Shown: positions 40,219 to 50,235, counted from the stretch's first letter. The stretch: DNA of 64,000 nucleotides from Rhodocyclales bacterium (GCA_026399475.1 JAPLQY010000012.1:1-64000), one strand, 5' to 3'. Program-made: numbers and translations. Notes: generated from the letters alone by a model not told the origin.

Positions 40219-40251
40219 AAAAAAAACCGCTCCCATGCAAGGGGAGCGGTT
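40219..40251 (-). terminator. Intrinsic terminator of the peroxiredoxin gene
   Basis: On the minus strand a 10-bp stem AACCGCTCCC / GGGAGCGGTT with a 7-nt loop is followed by a run of eight T including the end of the stem. It lies 33 nt after the stop codon of the peroxiredoxin gene, so it is a classical Rho-independent terminator. The rest of 39990-40283 holds the upstream region of the FeeM-like gene; nothing else was recognised. Confidence 0.9.
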
Positions 40252-40283
40252 CGCCGGTTTGGTGCCCCGGGGTGCTGCTTTTC

Positions 40284-40880
40284 TTAGAGCGCGGCGGCGT
40301 TTTCGGCCAGATATTTGGCGACGCCCTCGGTCGAGGCGTTCATCCCCTTCTTGCCCTTCTGCCAGCCGGCGGGGCAGACCTCGCCGTGTTCTTCGGTGAA
40401 TTGCAGGGCGTCGACCATGCGCAGCATTTCGTCGATGTCACGACCCAGCGGCAGGTTGTTCACCACCTGGTGCTGCACCACGCCGGCCTTGTCGATCAGG
40501 AAGGAGCCGCGGAAAGCCACGCCGCCGGCCGCTTCAACGTCGTAGGCCTGGCAGATGGCGTGATTGATGTCGGCTACCAGCGGGTAACCCACCTGGCCTA
40601 TGCCGCCATTGTTGACCGGGGTGTTCTTCCAGGCCAGGTGCGTGAACTCTGAATCGATCGAGCAGCCGATGACTTCGACGCCGCGCTTTTTGAACTCGTC
40701 CAGGCGGTGATCGAAGGCGATCAGTTCCGAGGGGCAGACGAAGGTGAAGTCGAGGGGATAGAAAAACAGCACGACGTGCTTGCCCCGCAGCGAGGACAGC
40801 TTGAGTGGCTTGAATTCATTGTTGCCGAAGACGGCGGTTGCGGTGAAGTCGGGGGCTTGTTTGCCAACGAGTACGGCCAT
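40284..40880 (-). CDS. 2-Cys peroxiredoxin (AhpC/Prx1 type)
   Basis: Reduces hydrogen peroxide and organic peroxides using thiols. 198 residues. Peroxidatic Cys49 in YPLDFTFVCPSE and resolving Cys169 in GEVCPAGW mark a typical 2-Cys enzyme of the Prx1/AhpC group; the C-terminal YLAENAAAL tail can fold over the active site. It forms a single-gene unit with its own terminator. An OxyR site was not searched for in detail. Confidence 0.94.
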   Translation of the reverse strand: MAVLVGKQAPDFTATAVFGNNEFKPLKLSSLRGKHVVLFFYPLDFTFVCPSELIAFDHRLDEFKKRGVEVIGCSIDSEFTHLAWKNTPVNNGGIGQVGYPLVADINHAICQAYDVEAAGGVAFRGSFLIDKAGVVQHQVVNNLPLGRDIDEMLRMVDALQFTEEHGEVCPAGWQKGKKGMNASTEGVAKYLAENAAAL

Positions 40881-40941
40881 GGGGAACTCCTGGGATAGTG
40901 GTTGAAAAGACCTTGGTTATATAGTGGCGATTCGCCGAAAT

Positions 40942-41217
40942 TCAAGCCGTCGGCCGCAATTCGAAGTCCGTGTAGTCGCCGCTGGCGGTTTCAACCATCA
41001 CGTCATCCACCGCAGCGCCGCTCGGACCCCGGCGACTCCACTCAAGCATCGCCTCGACCTGCCCGGCGCTGCCAGCGACCATGGCCTCGACGCTGCCGTC
41101 GCGGCGGTTGCGCACCCACCCGTTCACGCCCAGCAATCGGGCTTGCGCCAGCATCGCGTAACGGAAGCCGACGCCTTGCACCAGGCCGGTAATAATGAGA
41201 CGACGAGCCTCCGTCAC
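40942..41217 (-). CDS. acyP: Acylphosphatase
   Basis: Small hydrolase of acyl phosphates; 91 residues, the family's size. [33 protein letters not shown] contains the catalytic Arg (GFR) and Asn (VRN) with the conserved GWVRN phrase. It overlaps metG by 4 nt. Confidence 0.95.
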   Translation of the reverse strand: MTEARRLIITGLVQGVGFRYAMLAQARLLGVNGWVRNRRDGSVEAMVAGSAGQVEAMLEWSRRGPSGAAVDDVMVETASGDYTDFELRPTA

Positions 41218-43355
41218 TTCACTTTCATTCCGGGTTGCGCGCCGCTGTCCGGCGAGAGCAGGAACAGCCCGGGCGACTTGCCGTCGGTGTCCGACGCAGC
41301 CAGCACCATGCCCTCGCTGAGGCCGAATTTCATCTTGCGCGGCGCGAGGTTGGCCACCATCACCGTGAGGCGGCCGACCAGCTGCGCCGGATCGTAGGCC
41401 GACTTGATGCCGGCGAACACATTGCGCGTGCCACCTTCGCCGAGGTCGAGGGTCAAACGGATCAGCTTGTCGGCGCCTTCGACGTGTTGCGCGTCGGCGA
41501 TGCGGGCGATGCGAAGGTCGACTTTGCCGAAGTCGTCGATCGAGATGTGTTGCAGCGTCGGCTCGGCCTGACCCTGCACCTTGTCCTCGGTGGCCTGCTG
41601 GTGCTGGGCATGGCGTTGCGGCGACTGCGGGTCGGCAGCCGGCGTTGGCGGCGCGGCGACCGGCTCCAGCGATTCGCGGTTGGCGGCGACCAGGGCTTCG
41701 ATCTGTTTCGGGTCGATGCGCTGCATCAGATGTTCGTAGGGATTGATCAGGTGCGCCGGCGGCAGCAGGTGGCCGGCGTCGGCCCAGTGCAGCGGGGCCA
41801 CGTTGAGGAATTCCTCGGCGCGTTGCGCCAGCTTGGGCAGCACTGGCTTGAGATAGATGGTGAGCAGGCGGAAAGCGTTGATCAGCAGCGAGCAGACCTC
41901 GTGCAACTTCGCGTCCTGGCCTTCCTGCTTGGCCAGCACCCAGGGCTGGTTCTTGTCGACGTACTGGTTGACCTGGTCGGCCAGCGCCATCACGCGGCGC
42001 AGGGCGCGCGCGCTGTCGCGGGCTTCGTAAAGGGCGGCGATCTCCTCGGCGGCCTCCATGATGCCGGGCAGTTCGGCCTGGAAGCGCTCGTTGAGGTGGC
42101 TGTGCAGCAGCTTGCCCTCAAAGCGCTTGGCGATGAAACCGGCGGCGCGGCTGGCGATGTTGATGTACTTGCCGACCAGGTCGGAATTCACGCGCTGGGT
42201 GAAGTCCTCCAGGTTGAGGTCGATGTCCTCCATGCTGCCGTTGAGCTTGGCGGCGAAGTAGTAGCGCAGCCATTCCGGGTTCAGCCCTTGCGCCAGGTAG
42301 GACTCGGCGGTGATGAAGGTGCCGCGCGACTTCGACATCTTGGCGCCATCGACGGTGAGAAAGCCGTGGGCAAAGACGCTGGTCGGCACGCGATAGCCGG
42401 CGTGCTCCAGTTCGGCCGGCCAGAACAGGGCGTGGAAGTAGAGGATGTCCTTGCCGATGAAGTGATACAGCTCGGCCTTCGAGTCCTTGCCCCAGAACTC
42501 GTCGAAATCGAGTCCCTTTCTCGCGCAGAAGTTTTTGAAGGAGCCCATGTAGCCGATCGGCGCATCGAGCCAGACGTAGAAGAATTTCCCCGTGCTTTTT
42601 CCGGACTCGCCGGGAATCTCGAAGCCGAAATACGGCGCATCGCGTGAGATGTCCCAGTCGGTGAGCTTGTTCTCGCCGGGTTCGCCCAGCCACTCCTGCA
42701 GCTTGTTGATCGCCTCCGGTTGCGCCTTGCACACCTCGCGCGTGGCGCGGCGCAGGAACTCCTGGCAGCGCGGATCCGAGAGCTTGAAAAAATAATGGTC
42801 GGAGGACTTCAGCACCGGTTGCGCGCCTGACACCGCCGAGTAGGGATTCTTCAACTCGGTCGGCGCATAGGCCGCGCCGCAGGACTCGCAGGCATCGCCG
42901 TACTGGTCCTTGGCCCCGCACTTCGGGCACTCGCCCTTGATGAAACGGTCGGGCAGGAACATCTGCTTGACCGGATCGTAGTGCTGCTCGATGGAGCGCA
43001 CTTCTATCAGTCCGGCGGCCTTGAGCTTGCCGAAGATGTCTTCGGCATAGTGACGCGTCTCATCCGAATGCGTGGTGTAGTAATTGTCGAAGGCGACATG
43101 GAAGCCGGCGAAATCGCGCGAATGCTCGGCATGCACGCGGGCGATCAGCTGTTCCGGCGTGACGCCTTCCTTCTCCGCGCGCAGCATGATCGGCGTGCCG
43201 TGGGTGTCGTCGGCGCAGACGAACCAGCACTCGTGGCCGCGCATTTTCTGGAAGCGCGTCCAGATATCGGTCTGGATGTACTCGACCAGATGGCCGAGAT
43301 GGATCGCGCCGTTGGCATAGGGCAGGGCGCTGGTGACGAGGATCTTGCGGGTCAT
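41214..43355 (-). CDS. metG: Methionyl-tRNA synthetase
   Basis: Charges tRNA-Met. 713 residues. Class I signature [15 protein letters not shown] at the N-terminus, zinc knuckle with [27 protein letters not shown] loop, anticodon-binding helices with [12 protein letters not shown], then a linker and a C-terminal EMAP/tRNA-binding domain ([14 protein letters not shown]...). The length and domains are those of the dimeric bacterial enzyme. Acylphosphatase follows in the same operon. Confidence 0.97.
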   Translation of the reverse strand: MTRKILVTSALPYANGAIHLGHLVEYIQTDIWTRFQKMRGHECWFVCADDTHGTPIMLRAEKEGVTPEQLIARVHAEHSRDFAGFHVAFDNYYTTHSDETRHYAEDIFGKLKAAGLIEVRSIEQHYDPVKQMFLPDRFIKGECPKCGAKDQYGDACESCGAAYAPTELKNPYSAVSGAQPVLKSSDHYFFKLSDPRCQEFLRRATREVCKAQPEAINKLQEWLGEPGENKLTDWDISRDAPYFGFEIPGESGKSTGKFFYVWLDAPIGYMGSFKNFCARKGLDFDEFWGKDSKAELYHFIGKDILYFHALFWPAELEHAGYRVPTSVFAHGFLTVDGAKMSKSRGTFITAESYLAQGLNPEWLRYYFAAKLNGSMEDIDLNLEDFTQRVNSDLVGKYINIASRAAGFIAKRFEGKLLHSHLNERFQAELPGIMEAAEEIAALYEARDSARALRRVMALADQVNQYVDKNQPWVLAKQEGQDAKLHEVCSLLINAFRLLTIYLKPVLPKLAQRAEEFLNVAPLHWADAGHLLPPAHLINPYEHLMQRIDPKQIEALVAANRESLEPVAAPPTPAADPQSPQRHAQHQQATEDKVQGQAEPTLQHISIDDFGKVDLRIARIADAQHVEGADKLIRLTLDLGEGGTRNVFAGIKSAYDPAQLVGRLTVMVANLAPRKMKFGLSEGMVLAASDTDGKSPGLFLLSPDSGAQPGMKVK

Positions 43356-43458
43356 GACACGGTCTTTCCGGGTGCTGGCGGCGGCCGCCTGGCCTGCCGC
43401 ATCTCAAGGGGCGCATTGTACCGGCGCCGGGTGGAAGCCGGGACTCGCCCCGGCCAGG

Positions 43459-43497
43459 TGGACAATCAATAACCGAAGCTGTACAGTAACGCGTACA
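43459..43497 (+). promoter_or_regulatory. yefM-yoeB promoter with paired TGTACA-type operators
   Basis: A -35 box TGGACA (43459-43464), 17 bp, then TACAGT as -10 (43482-43487). TGTACA at 43480-43485 overlaps the -10, and CGTACA follows at 43492-43497, exactly 12 bp later. Known YefM operators contain TGTACA hexamers spaced 12 bp centre to centre, so YefM and YefM-YoeB should repress here. Confidence 0.7.
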
Positions 43498-43513
43498 TAT
43501 AAGGAGCCCCGCC

Positions 43514-43765
43514 ATGGATGCAATTACCTACACCACTGTTCGCGCAAACCTCGCCAGCGCCATGGACCGCGTTTGCGACGACCATGAAGCCCTGATCATT
43601 ACTCGCAACGGAGAGCAGTCCGTCGTGATGCTTTCGCTCGAAGACTACAAGGCGCTGGAAGAAACTGCCTACCTTTTGCGCACGCCGGCTAACGCCAGGC
43701 GTCTTCTCTCAGCCGCCGCACAACTGAACGCCGGCAAAGGCGTTGAGCGGAAGCTGGCCAAGTGA
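43514..43765 (+). CDS. yefM: YefM-type antitoxin
   Basis: Antitoxin of 83 residues. The N-terminal Phd/YefM fold MDAITYTTVRANLASAMDRVCDD and ALIITRNGEQSVVMLSLEDYKALEET bind DNA and dimerise. The C-terminal half is the toxin-neutralising tail. RBS AAGGAGC is close to the start. It overlaps the toxin gene by GTGA. Confidence 0.93.
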   Translation: MDAITYTTVRANLASAMDRVCDDHEALIITRNGEQSVVMLSLEDYKALEETAYLLRTPANARRLLSAAAQLNAGKGVERKLAK

Positions 43766-44016
43766 AGCTGATTTTCGCTGACGAGGCATGGGAAGATTAC
43801 CTGTATTGGCAAAAGCAGGACAAGCGCATGGTCGAAAGGATCAACAAGCTGATACGTGAGACGCAGCGCGAGCCTTTCGCAGGCATTGGAAAACCCGAAC
43901 CGTTGAAGCATGCGCTTTCAGGGTTCTGGTCACGCCGGATAACGGACGAGCATCGCATGGTGTATCGGGTCGAGGGCGATGCTCTGCAAATTGCGCAGTT
44001 GCGCTTCCACTACTGA
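43762..44016 (+). CDS. yoeB: YoeB/Txe ribosome-dependent mRNA interferase
   Basis: RelE-fold toxin of 84 residues that cleaves mRNA at the ribosomal A site. LIFADEAWEDYLYWQKQDKRMVERINKLI, KPEPLKHALSGFWSRRITDEHRMVYRV and the final RFHY (catalytic His-Tyr end) are family hallmarks. Translation from a GTG is coupled to yefM. The module is complete and could be functional. Confidence 0.94.
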   Translation: MKLIFADEAWEDYLYWQKQDKRMVERINKLIRETQREPFAGIGKPEPLKHALSGFWSRRITDEHRMVYRVEGDALQIAQLRFHY

Positions 44017-44254
44017 AACGCTCAGCGTCGAAGGATTGCGGATTACGGGAGGCCGGCGCGCGATGAGTTCCCGCATGCCTACAAGGGGCATTGCCCCTCG
44101 CCCAAGGGCCCACGACAGCACCCCCTCCTGTCCTCCCCCGCCCTCGGGGCGGGGAAAGGGGGCGCGCAAACTCGTTACGTGCTGACTTGCGGGATACCCC
44201 GCCGCCCCGGCCCTGCGGGCGGAGGGCTCGCCACAGTCTCGCCCGTTCGCGCGG

Positions 44255-44280
44255 CGCAAGGCCAATCAATTGGCCTTGCG
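44255..44280. repeat. 26-bp dyad in the yoeB-rapZ spacer
   Basis: Two perfect 12-bp arms, CGCAAGGCCAAT and ATTGGCCTTGCG, flank the dinucleotide CA. It may be a protein site, a terminator stem or a target of an insertion element. No T-run follows. Confidence 0.7.
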
Positions 44281-44614
44281 AAACCCCGCGCTCACCCCTC
44301 GCTGCGGAAGGTCCTCCGGGCCGGTCGCTAAACTCGCTTCTCGCTTTGCGCGCCTGGATTCCGCTTCGCGGGACGGCGTCGGACAACGCGACCGGACTTC
44401 CCCCGGCGAATCTTCCTCGCTCGGCGGGTCAGAGGGGAATGAAAAGCGTCGCACGTGATTGGGCGTGCCGAAAACAAAAGCGAAGCTGACACCAATAGTT
44501 CGAAAATACGGTAGCGGCTGTTAGCCCTTGCTAGCGTTTGGCTTGGCGGTAGGCTGCATGAATGGCGTCGCTGGGGTAGCCTGACGCAGTCAGGCCGGGG
44601 CACGCTTCTTTGGG

Positions 44615-44642
44615 TACTTTTTTGTCGTGCAACAAGAAAGTA
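44615..44642. repeat. Interrupted inverted repeat
   Basis: TACTTTTTTGT and ACAAGAAAGTA face each other across 6 nt with one mismatch. The surrounding phrase (CTTCTTTGGGTACTTTTTTGTCG...) resembles a dispersed proteobacterial intergenic repeat I have seen in many genomes but cannot name. Confidence 0.55.
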
Positions 44643-44745
44643 TCTCGCCCGCCGGGGCGAGTCCCGGCATTTCCCTTGTGGGCGCAAGGGGTATCGTCGT
44701 AGCGCGGTCAGCGCAGACACCCCGTAATCCGCTATCCTTTCATCC

Positions 44746-45588
44746 ATGCAAGTCGTCCTCATCAGCGGCCTTTCCGGTTCCGGCAAATCCATTGCCCTCA
44801 ATGTGCTGGAGGATGCCGGTTACTACTGCGTTGACAACCTGCCGGCGCCGCTCCTGTCCGATCTGGTCGGCCACCTGCGGGTCGAGGGGCATCGGTTCGC
44901 GGCGGTGGCGGTGGACATGCGCGGCGGGTCGAGCATTGCGGCGCTGCCGCCGCAACTGCGCAATCTGGAAGCTCAGGGCATCACGCTGCGCTTCGTCTTT
45001 CTCGATGCGCGCAACGACGTGCTGATCCAGCGCTTTTCCGAGACCCGCCGTCGCCACCCGCTGGCCGGCGACGACGTGACGCTGGAGGAAGCCATCGCCC
45101 GCGAGCGCGAGGCACTGGAGACGCTGGCCTCGCTCGGCCACCATATCGACACCAGCAACCTGCGGCCGAATGCGCTGCGTGCCAGCATCAAGGAGTTCGC
45201 GGCGCTGGATGAGCGCAGCGGGCTGACGCTACTGTTCGAGTCCTTCGGTTTCAAGAACGGCATTCCGCTCGATGCCGACCTGGTGTTCGATGTGCGCTGC
45301 CTGCCCAATCCGCATTACGATCCGGCGCTGCGTCCGCTCACCGGGCGCGATGCCGAGGTGATCCGCTTTCTTGAAGCGCAACCCGAGGTGGCGCGCATGG
45401 AGGCCGATCTGCGTCGTTTCATCGGCGACTGGCTGCCGGCCTATATCCGCGACAACCGCTCCTACCTGACGGTGGGCATCGGCTGTACCGGCGGGCAGCA
45501 CCGCTCGGTGTATCTCGCCGAACAACTCGCCGCGCATTTTCGCGAATCGGCCAGGGTGCTGGTGCGCCATCGCGGCCTGGTCGAATGA
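44746..45588 (+). CDS. rapZ: RapZ, RNase adapter/nucleotide-binding protein
   Basis: Adapter that in enterobacteria controls glucosamine-6-phosphate synthase by presenting the GlmZ RNA to RNase E; in other bacteria its target is less known. 280 residues. Walker [13 protein letters not shown] at 8-19, a second loop with DVR/DAR acid residues, and the C-terminal [16 protein letters not shown] motif ([18 protein letters not shown]). It overlaps the NusG-II gene by 4 nt. Confidence 0.95.
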   Translation: MQVVLISGLSGSGKSIALNVLEDAGYYCVDNLPAPLLSDLVGHLRVEGHRFAAVAVDMRGGSSIAALPPQLRNLEAQGITLRFVFLDARNDVLIQRFSETRRRHPLAGDDVTLEEAIAREREALETLASLGHHIDTSNLRPNALRASIKEFAALDERSGLTLLFESFGFKNGIPLDADLVFDVRCLPNPHYDPALRPLTGRDAEVIRFLEAQPEVARMEADLRRFIGDWLPAYIRDNRSYLTVGIGCTGGQHRSVYLAEQLAAHFRESARVLVRHRGLVE

Positions 45589-46031
45589 AGGACCACGTTC
45601 CCGACGGCCTGCGTGAACTGCTGGCGCAAGCCACGGGCGCGGGCAATGCGCCCTGGCGCAGCTTGCTGAAGCCCGGCGACTGGGTGCTGCTGCTGGCCGC
45701 CGGCGTGCTCGTCGCGGCGTCCTACCCGCTGCTGTGGCGCGGCGGTACCGCGGATCGTGCCATCGTCAAGCGTGACGGTCAGGTGGTCACCGAACTGGCG
45801 CTGAATGCCGCGCGCAGATATGAAGTTGCCGGCGCCATCGGCAATACCATTATCGAAGTGCAGCCCGGCCGCGCCCGCGTGGTGTCGGACCCCGGTCCGC
45901 GCCAGTACTGCGTGCAGCAGGGCTGGCTGACGCGCGCCAATGCCGTGGCGATCTGCGCACCGAACCATGTGACATTGCAACTCTCCGGACGCGGCGGCCA
46001 GAATGGCGGCTATGACACCCTCAACTATTGA
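45585..46031 (+). CDS. NusG domain II-containing membrane protein
   Basis: Protein of 148 residues with one transmembrane helix at about 32-52 and a C-terminal NusG-II-type beta domain ([31 protein letters not shown]). Such proteins often stand next to a Gx-transporter gene, as here. The function is unknown; they have been linked to prenyl or quinone metabolism by context only. Confidence 0.82.
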   Translation: MKDHVPDGLRELLAQATGAGNAPWRSLLKPGDWVLLLAAGVLVAASYPLLWRGGTADRAIVKRDGQVVTELALNAARRYEVAGAIGNTIIEVQPGRARVVSDPGPRQYCVQQGWLTRANAVAICAPNHVTLQLSGRGGQNGGYDTLNY

Positions 46032-46569
46032 GTTGCCGGTCACCGCCGATGACTACCGCATCGCGCGCTACGCTGCGGCGGCGATAGCGCTCACCGTGGC
46101 CGAAGCGGCCCTGCCCAGCCCTCTGCCCGGCATCAAGCCGGGGCTGGCCAACATCATCGTGCTGGTGGTGCTGGCGCGCTACGGCTGGCGCGATGCCGCC
46201 TGGGTCAGCCTGCTGCGCGTGGTCGCGGGCAGCCTGGTGATCGGCCAGTTTCTCGCGCCGGGATTTTTTTTGGCGCTGGCCGGCGCGCTTTGCAGCCTGG
46301 GCGTGCTGGCGGTGGCGCAGCATCTGCCGCAGCGCTTCTTCGGTCCGGTCTCGGCCAGCGTGCTGGCTGCGTTTGCCCACATCGGCGGGCAGATTGCGCT
46401 CGCCCGGATCTGGCTGGTGCCGCACGACGGCGTGTTCTACCTGCTGCCGCTGTTCGCCACGGCGGCGCTGGTATTCGGTACCATTAACGGTCTCGTCGCG
46501 GCGCGCTTGCTTGCCATACCCGTTGCCGAGCCCGTCGCTGCGCCTCCCGTGCCGAAAGCCGCTTCATGA
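46003..46569 (+). CDS. Gx transporter family membrane protein
   Basis: Integral membrane protein of 188 residues with about five helices and the family phrase GIKPGLANIIVLVVLARYGWRDAA. Members are annotated as component I of heptaprenyl diphosphate synthase or as S-type transporter subunits; neither is proved. The start may be ATG 46003 or ATG 46012. Both overlap the NusG-II gene by about 20-29 nt. It overlaps the LON-domain gene by ATGA. Confidence 0.84.
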   Translation: MAAMTPSTIELPVTADDYRIARYAAAAIALTVAEAALPSPLPGIKPGLANIIVLVVLARYGWRDAAWVSLLRVVAGSLVIGQFLAPGFFLALAGALCSLGVLAVAQHLPQRFFGPVSASVLAAFAHIGGQIALARIWLVPHDGVFYLLPLFATAALVFGTINGLVAARLLAIPVAEPVAAPPVPKAAS

Positions 46570-47174
46570 TCATTCCGCTGTTTCCCCTGCAGTCAGTGCT
46601 TTTCCCCGGTGGGCGGCTGCCGCTGCGAATCTTCGAGCAGCGCTACATGGACATGGCCAAGACTTGTTTCAAGGAGTCGGGCTCCTTCGGCGTCTGCCTG
46701 ATTGCGCGCGGCGAGGAGGTGGCCCGCGCCGGGCAGAAACCTGCCGAACCACACGCAGTGGGCACGCTGGCGCATATTGCGGACTGGGACATGCAGCAAC
46801 TGGGCGTGCTCAACATTATCGCCCAGGGCGGCGAACGCTTCCGTTTGCTGCGCCACTGGAGCGAGGACTCAGGCCTGCTGAAGGGCGAGATCGAACTGAT
46901 TGTCGCGCCGGCCGTGCTGCCCGTTCCCGGCCCTTACGCGCGACTGGTGCCACTGTTGCGCGCCATCGTCGGGGAGATGGAGGCCGGTGCGCCGCATGCC
47001 CCGGCCATGCCGCATCGATTCTTCGACGCCGGCTGGCTCGGCATGCGCTATGCCGAAGTGCTGCCTATCCCCATCGTCGCCAGGCAGAAGCTGCTGGAAG
47101 TCGAGGACAGCATCGATCGCCTCGAGATCATCTATCGCTTCCTCGAGAGCAAGGGTCTGTTGCCGGACGCCTGA
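46566..47174 (+). CDS. LON substrate-binding domain protein
   Basis: Stand-alone LON N-domain-like protein of 202 residues without AAA or protease domains. FPLQSVLFPGGRLPLRIFEQRYMDM is the typical opening, and GVCLIARGEEV the second strand. It may recognise unfolded substrate or act as a regulator; the function is unknown. The 3' end overlaps mutY, which is read from the other strand, by 43 nt. Confidence 0.88.
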   Translation: MIIPLFPLQSVLFPGGRLPLRIFEQRYMDMAKTCFKESGSFGVCLIARGEEVARAGQKPAEPHAVGTLAHIADWDMQQLGVLNIIAQGGERFRLLRHWSEDSGLLKGEIELIVAPAVLPVPGPYARLVPLLRAIVGEMEAGAPHAPAMPHRFFDAGWLGMRYAEVLPIPIVARQKLLEVEDSIDRLEIIYRFLESKGLLPDA

Positions 47175-48208
47175 GCCTCCTCGAGGATGCGCCGGATGGG
47201 GGCCGGCAGCGCTGCACTGGCGGTCTCGGTCAGTGCCAGCCACTGCCATCCCTGCTCCATTACCGCATTGCCCGGATTCACGCGCAGTCGCAGCGGCGCA
47301 ATGTGCAGACGAAAGTGGCTGAAGGCGTGCACCAGGGTCGGCGCCGGCTCTACCGCGAGGACGCGGCAGGCGAAGCGGCGCTCGGCCCATTCCCGGGCAT
47401 CGGTGCCTGCGGGCAGTTCCGGCAGTGACAGCAGTCCGCCCCAGATGCCGACCGGCGGACGGGTTTCCAGCAGCACGCGATTGCCGTCCTGCAGTACCAG
47501 CAGCGTCGCGTGACGCTGTGGAATATCGCGGCGCGGTTTGGCTTGCGGCAGCTCCGCGGTGCGACCGGTGGCGCGGGCGACGCAGATGTCAGCGAGCGGG
47601 CAGGCCTCGCAGCGCGGTTTGGTTCTGGTGCAGACCATGGCGCCGAGATCCATCTGTGCCTGGTTGTAGATGGTGCCGTGGCGCGCCGGCATCAGTTCTG
47701 TGGCCAGCGCCCAGAGGCGCTTTTCCACCGCGCCGCTGCCGGGGAAACCCTCGATGCCGCAGGCGCGGCACAACACGCGCTTGACATTGCCATCGAGAAT
47801 CGGTGCGTGGACGCCGAAGCAGAAAGTGGCGATCGAGTTGGCGGTGGAGCGGCCGATGCCCGGCAGTTGCGCAATCAGCGCGGGGTCGTGCGGGAATATC
47901 CCGTTGTGCTGGTCCGTCACGGCGCGCGCTGCAGCGTGCAGGTTGCGTGCCCTGGCGTAGTAGCCGAGCCCGCTCCACATCGCCATGACATCCTCGACCG
48001 GCGCGGCGGCGAGATCGGCGAGTTGCGGAAAGCGTTCGAGAAAGCGCAGGTAGTAGGGGATTACCGTCGCCACTTGCGTCTGCTGCAACATGATTTCCGA
48101 CAGCCAGACGCGGTAGGGGTCCGTGGTGTTCTGCCACGGCAGGTCGTGGCGGCCGTTCTTCTTGTGCCAGCGGATCAGCCGGGAGGCAAAATCCTTCTCC
48201 GTGGTCAA
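47132..48208 (-). CDS. mutY: A/G-specific adenine DNA glycosylase
   Basis: Removes adenine mispaired with 8-oxoguanine. 358 residues from a TTG start at 48208 that overlaps the purT stop (TTGA). Family motifs: [24 protein letters not shown] (catalytic Glu), [15 protein letters not shown] (helix-hairpin-helix) followed by [10 protein letters not shown] (catalytic Asp), and the four cysteines of the iron-sulphur cluster with spacing C-x6-C-x2-C-x5-C in [19 protein letters not shown]-terminal NUDIX-like domain follows. Its tail reads over the end of the LON-domain gene. Confidence 0.94.
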   Translation of the reverse strand: MTTEKDFASRLIRWHKKNGRHDLPWQNTTDPYRVWLSEIMLQQTQVATVIPYYLRFLERFPQLADLAAAPVEDVMAMWSGLGYYARARNLHAAARAVTDQHNGIFPHDPALIAQLPGIGRSTANSIATFCFGVHAPILDGNVKRVLCRACGIEGFPGSGAVEKRLWALATELMPARHGTIYNQAQMDLGAMVCTRTKPRCEACPLADICVARATGRTAELPQAKPRRDIPQRHATLLVLQDGNRVLLETRPPVGIWGGLLSLPELPAGTDAREWAERRFACRVLAVEPAPTLVHAFSHFRLHIAPLRLRVNPGNAVMEQGWQWLALTETASAALPAPIRRILEEAQASGNRPLLSRKR

Positions 48209-49428
48209 TTGCCTTTGACCGGTTTCACCCGCGAGGCGGCGAGTTTGGCCCGCGTCCGCGCTTCGTCCGTCGTGTCGGCGTTCGCCACCGCCACGCCCAT
48301 GCGACGTTTGGCGAAGCTCTCGGGCTTGCCGAACAGGCGCAGGTCGGATTCGGGCACCTGCAGTGCCTGGGCCACGCCTTCGAAGGCAATGCCCTGCGCT
48401 TCCATGCCGCCATAGATCACGGCCGAAGCACCGGGGCGACGCAGGGATGTATCCACCGGCAGGCCGAGGATCGCCCGGGCATGCAGTTCGAATTCGGACA
48501 GGCGCTGCGTCGCCAGCGTCACCAACCCGGTGTCGTGCGGACGTGGGCTGACTTCGGAGAACCACACCTGGTCGTCCTTCACGAACAGCTCGACGCCGAA
48601 GATGCCTCGCCCGCCGAGCTTGCCGGTGATGGCCCGGGCGATGTCGCGCGATTTCTGCAGGGCGGTCGGTGTCATCGCCATCGGCTGCCAGGATTCGACA
48701 TAGTCGCCATTCACCTGGACATGGCCGATCGGTTCGCAGAAGAAGGTTTCAACATTGCTGTTCGCACCGACGGCGCGCACCGTGAGCAGGGTGATCTCGT
48801 AGTCGAAGTCGATAAAGCCTTCGACGATAATTCTTCCCGCGCCGACGCGGCCGCCGGCCTGCGCGTAATCCCATGCGGCCTTGACGTCGGCCTGGCTCTT
48901 GAGCAGCGACTGGCCCTTGCCGGAGGACGACATCACCGGCTTGACCACGCAGGGGAAGCCGATGCTATCAATGGCCGCCTGCATTTCGGCCAGGGAATCC
49001 GCGAACTGGTAGGGCGAGGTGGGCAGCCCGAGTTCTTCCGCCGCCAGCCGGCGGATTCCCTCGCGATTCATGGTGAGTTGGGCGGCGCGGGCGGTGGGAA
49101 TGAATTCAGGAAAGTGTCCGGCGACGCCGTCGCGCTCGATCTCGACCAGCGTGGCGGTAGCGATGGCCTCGATCTCGGGGACCACCAGATGCGGCTTTTC
49201 CTTTTCGATCAGCGCGCGCAGGGCGGCGCCATCGGTCATGGTCACGACATGGCTGCGATGCGCGACCTGCATGCCGGGGGCATCGGCATAGCGATCGACG
49301 CCGATCACTTCGCAACCCAGCCGCTGCAATGCGATAATGACCTCCTTGCCGAGTTCGCCACAACCCAGGAGCATCACACGCGTGGCGGAAGGAGAAAGCG
49401 GAGTGCCGATACGATTCATGATGCCCAT
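48205..49428 (-). CDS. purT: Formate-dependent GAR transformylase (phosphoribosylglycinamide formyltransferase 2)
   Basis: ATP-grasp enzyme using formate to formylate GAR in purine synthesis. 407 residues. [34 protein letters not shown] at the N-terminus, [11 protein letters not shown] phosphate loop, and [17 protein letters not shown] metal site. The start at 49428 ([13 protein letters not shown]) has GGGAGC 5 nt upstream; an alternative ATG lies at 49419. The longer open frame to 49479 lacks such support. Confidence 0.95.
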   Translation of the reverse strand: MGIMNRIGTPLSPSATRVMLLGCGELGKEVIIALQRLGCEVIGVDRYADAPGMQVAHRSHVVTMTDGAALRALIEKEKPHLVVPEIEAIATATLVEIERDGVAGHFPEFIPTARAAQLTMNREGIRRLAAEELGLPTSPYQFADSLAEMQAAIDSIGFPCVVKPVMSSSGKGQSLLKSQADVKAAWDYAQAGGRVGAGRIIVEGFIDFDYEITLLTVRAVGANSNVETFFCEPIGHVQVNGDYVESWQPMAMTPTALQKSRDIARAITGKLGGRGIFGVELFVKDDQVWFSEVSPRPHDTGLVTLATQRLSEFELHARAILGLPVDTSLRRPGASAVIYGGMEAQGIAFEGVAQALQVPESDLRLFGKPESFAKRRMGVAVANADTTDEARTRAKLAASRVKPVKGN

Positions 49429-49478
49429 CAGGTGCTCCCGATAACAAAGTTCGCCGGATTTTAGGACGATCAGCCCCA

Positions 49479-49970
49479 ATGAACCAGCCGTATCAGTACA
49501 GTTTCGACCCGCGCAGCCTGCGCGATGCGCTCGGCGAATTCGCCACCGGCGTTACCGTTGTCACCGCGCGCGCGGCGGATGGCCAGCCGATAGGCGTCAC
49601 CATCAATTCCTTCGCCTCGGTCTCGCTCGAGCCGCCGCTGGTGCTGTGGAGTCTCGGCCTGCAGTCACCTTCGCTGGCGGTGTTCGAGTCGTGCAGCCAC
49701 TATGCGGTGAACGTGCTCGCCGCCGACCAGAGCGAATTCGCGCAGCGTTTTTCTCAGTCGCAGGGTGACAGGTTCGCCGGCATCGAATGGAAAGACGGGG
49801 CTGGCGCTACGCCTATCCTCCCCGGTTGTTGCGCCTGGTTCGAGTGTCGCAACGAGATGCGCTATCCCGGTGGCGATCACCGGATTTTCGTCGGCTATGT
49901 GGAAAACTTGCGTCGCGAAGAGAAGTTGCCGCTGGTTTTCCATGGCGGGCGCTATCGCGCCCTGGCCTGA
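49479..49970 (+). CDS. Flavin reductase-like FMN-binding protein
   Basis: Split-barrel flavin reductase of 163 residues. [44 protein letters not shown] is the classic FMN/NADH domain opening, and [13 protein letters not shown] follows. It should supply reduced flavin to a monooxygenase or reduce a substrate directly. It is divergent from purT with 50 bp between. No monooxygenase partner is near. Confidence 0.9.
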   Translation: MNQPYQYSFDPRSLRDALGEFATGVTVVTARAADGQPIGVTINSFASVSLEPPLVLWSLGLQSPSLAVFESCSHYAVNVLAADQSEFAQRFSQSQGDRFAGIEWKDGAGATPILPGCCAWFECRNEMRYPGGDHRIFVGYVENLRREEKLPLVFHGGRYRALA

Positions 49971-50009
49971 CTCCCGCTCGATACCTTGGCCGCGCTTTGC
50001 GCGTCGGTG

Positions 50010-50216
50010 TCAGTGGGCGCGGTGGGCCTGCGGGTTCCAGGAAAACAGGGCGCGCAGGCTCTTGCCAATCGCTGCCAGGCCTGACAGGGCAGTAGCGCCC
50101 AGCAGTTGGCCGTATACCTGCAGGCGGGCAGCGATGACTCCCTCAATGCGCTGCATTTCTTCGGCGCGCATCTGGCGAGCTTCTCGTTCAATCTTGGTAA
50201 TGTCGATGGGGGACAT
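50010..50216 (-). CDS. Small hypothetical protein
   Basis: Protein of 68 residues: a charged helix with Arg/Glu heptads (about 8-30) then a hydrophobic helix (LLGATALSGLAAIG), then FSWNPQAHRAH. It has a good RBS (AAAGGAAAGATC), which is the main reason to accept it. I do not recognise a family. It may be a small membrane-associated protein. It diverges from the LysR gene. Confidence 0.6.
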   Translation of the reverse strand: MSPIDITKIEREARQMRAEEMQRIEGVIAARLQVYGQLLGATALSGLAAIGKSLRALFSWNPQAHRAH

Positions 50217-50235
50217 GATCTTTCCTTTTTATATT

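Larger units (their letters stand above)
44017..44745. other. 730-bp gene-free region rich in repeats
   Basis: No open frame here looks like a real protein; those present are rich in Arg/Ser/Pro and lack family resemblance. The region starts after yoeB and ends at rapZ. It has a GC-rich first part (GGCGGGGAAAGGGGGCGC and similar), a 26-bp dyad, text of the kind CGCTTCTCGCTTTGCGCGCC, and a TACTTTTTTGT hairpin near 44615. Such text recurs between genes in beta- and gammaproteobacteria. The rapZ promoter probably lies in the last 100 bp; I could not pick one -10/-35 pair with confidence. Confidence 0.6.

Noticed and set aside
44328..44801. Minus-strand open frame in the yoeB-rapZ spacer
   Set aside because: The product is rich in Arg and Ser, overlaps the rapZ start on the other strand, and resembles spurious translations of intergenic repeats.
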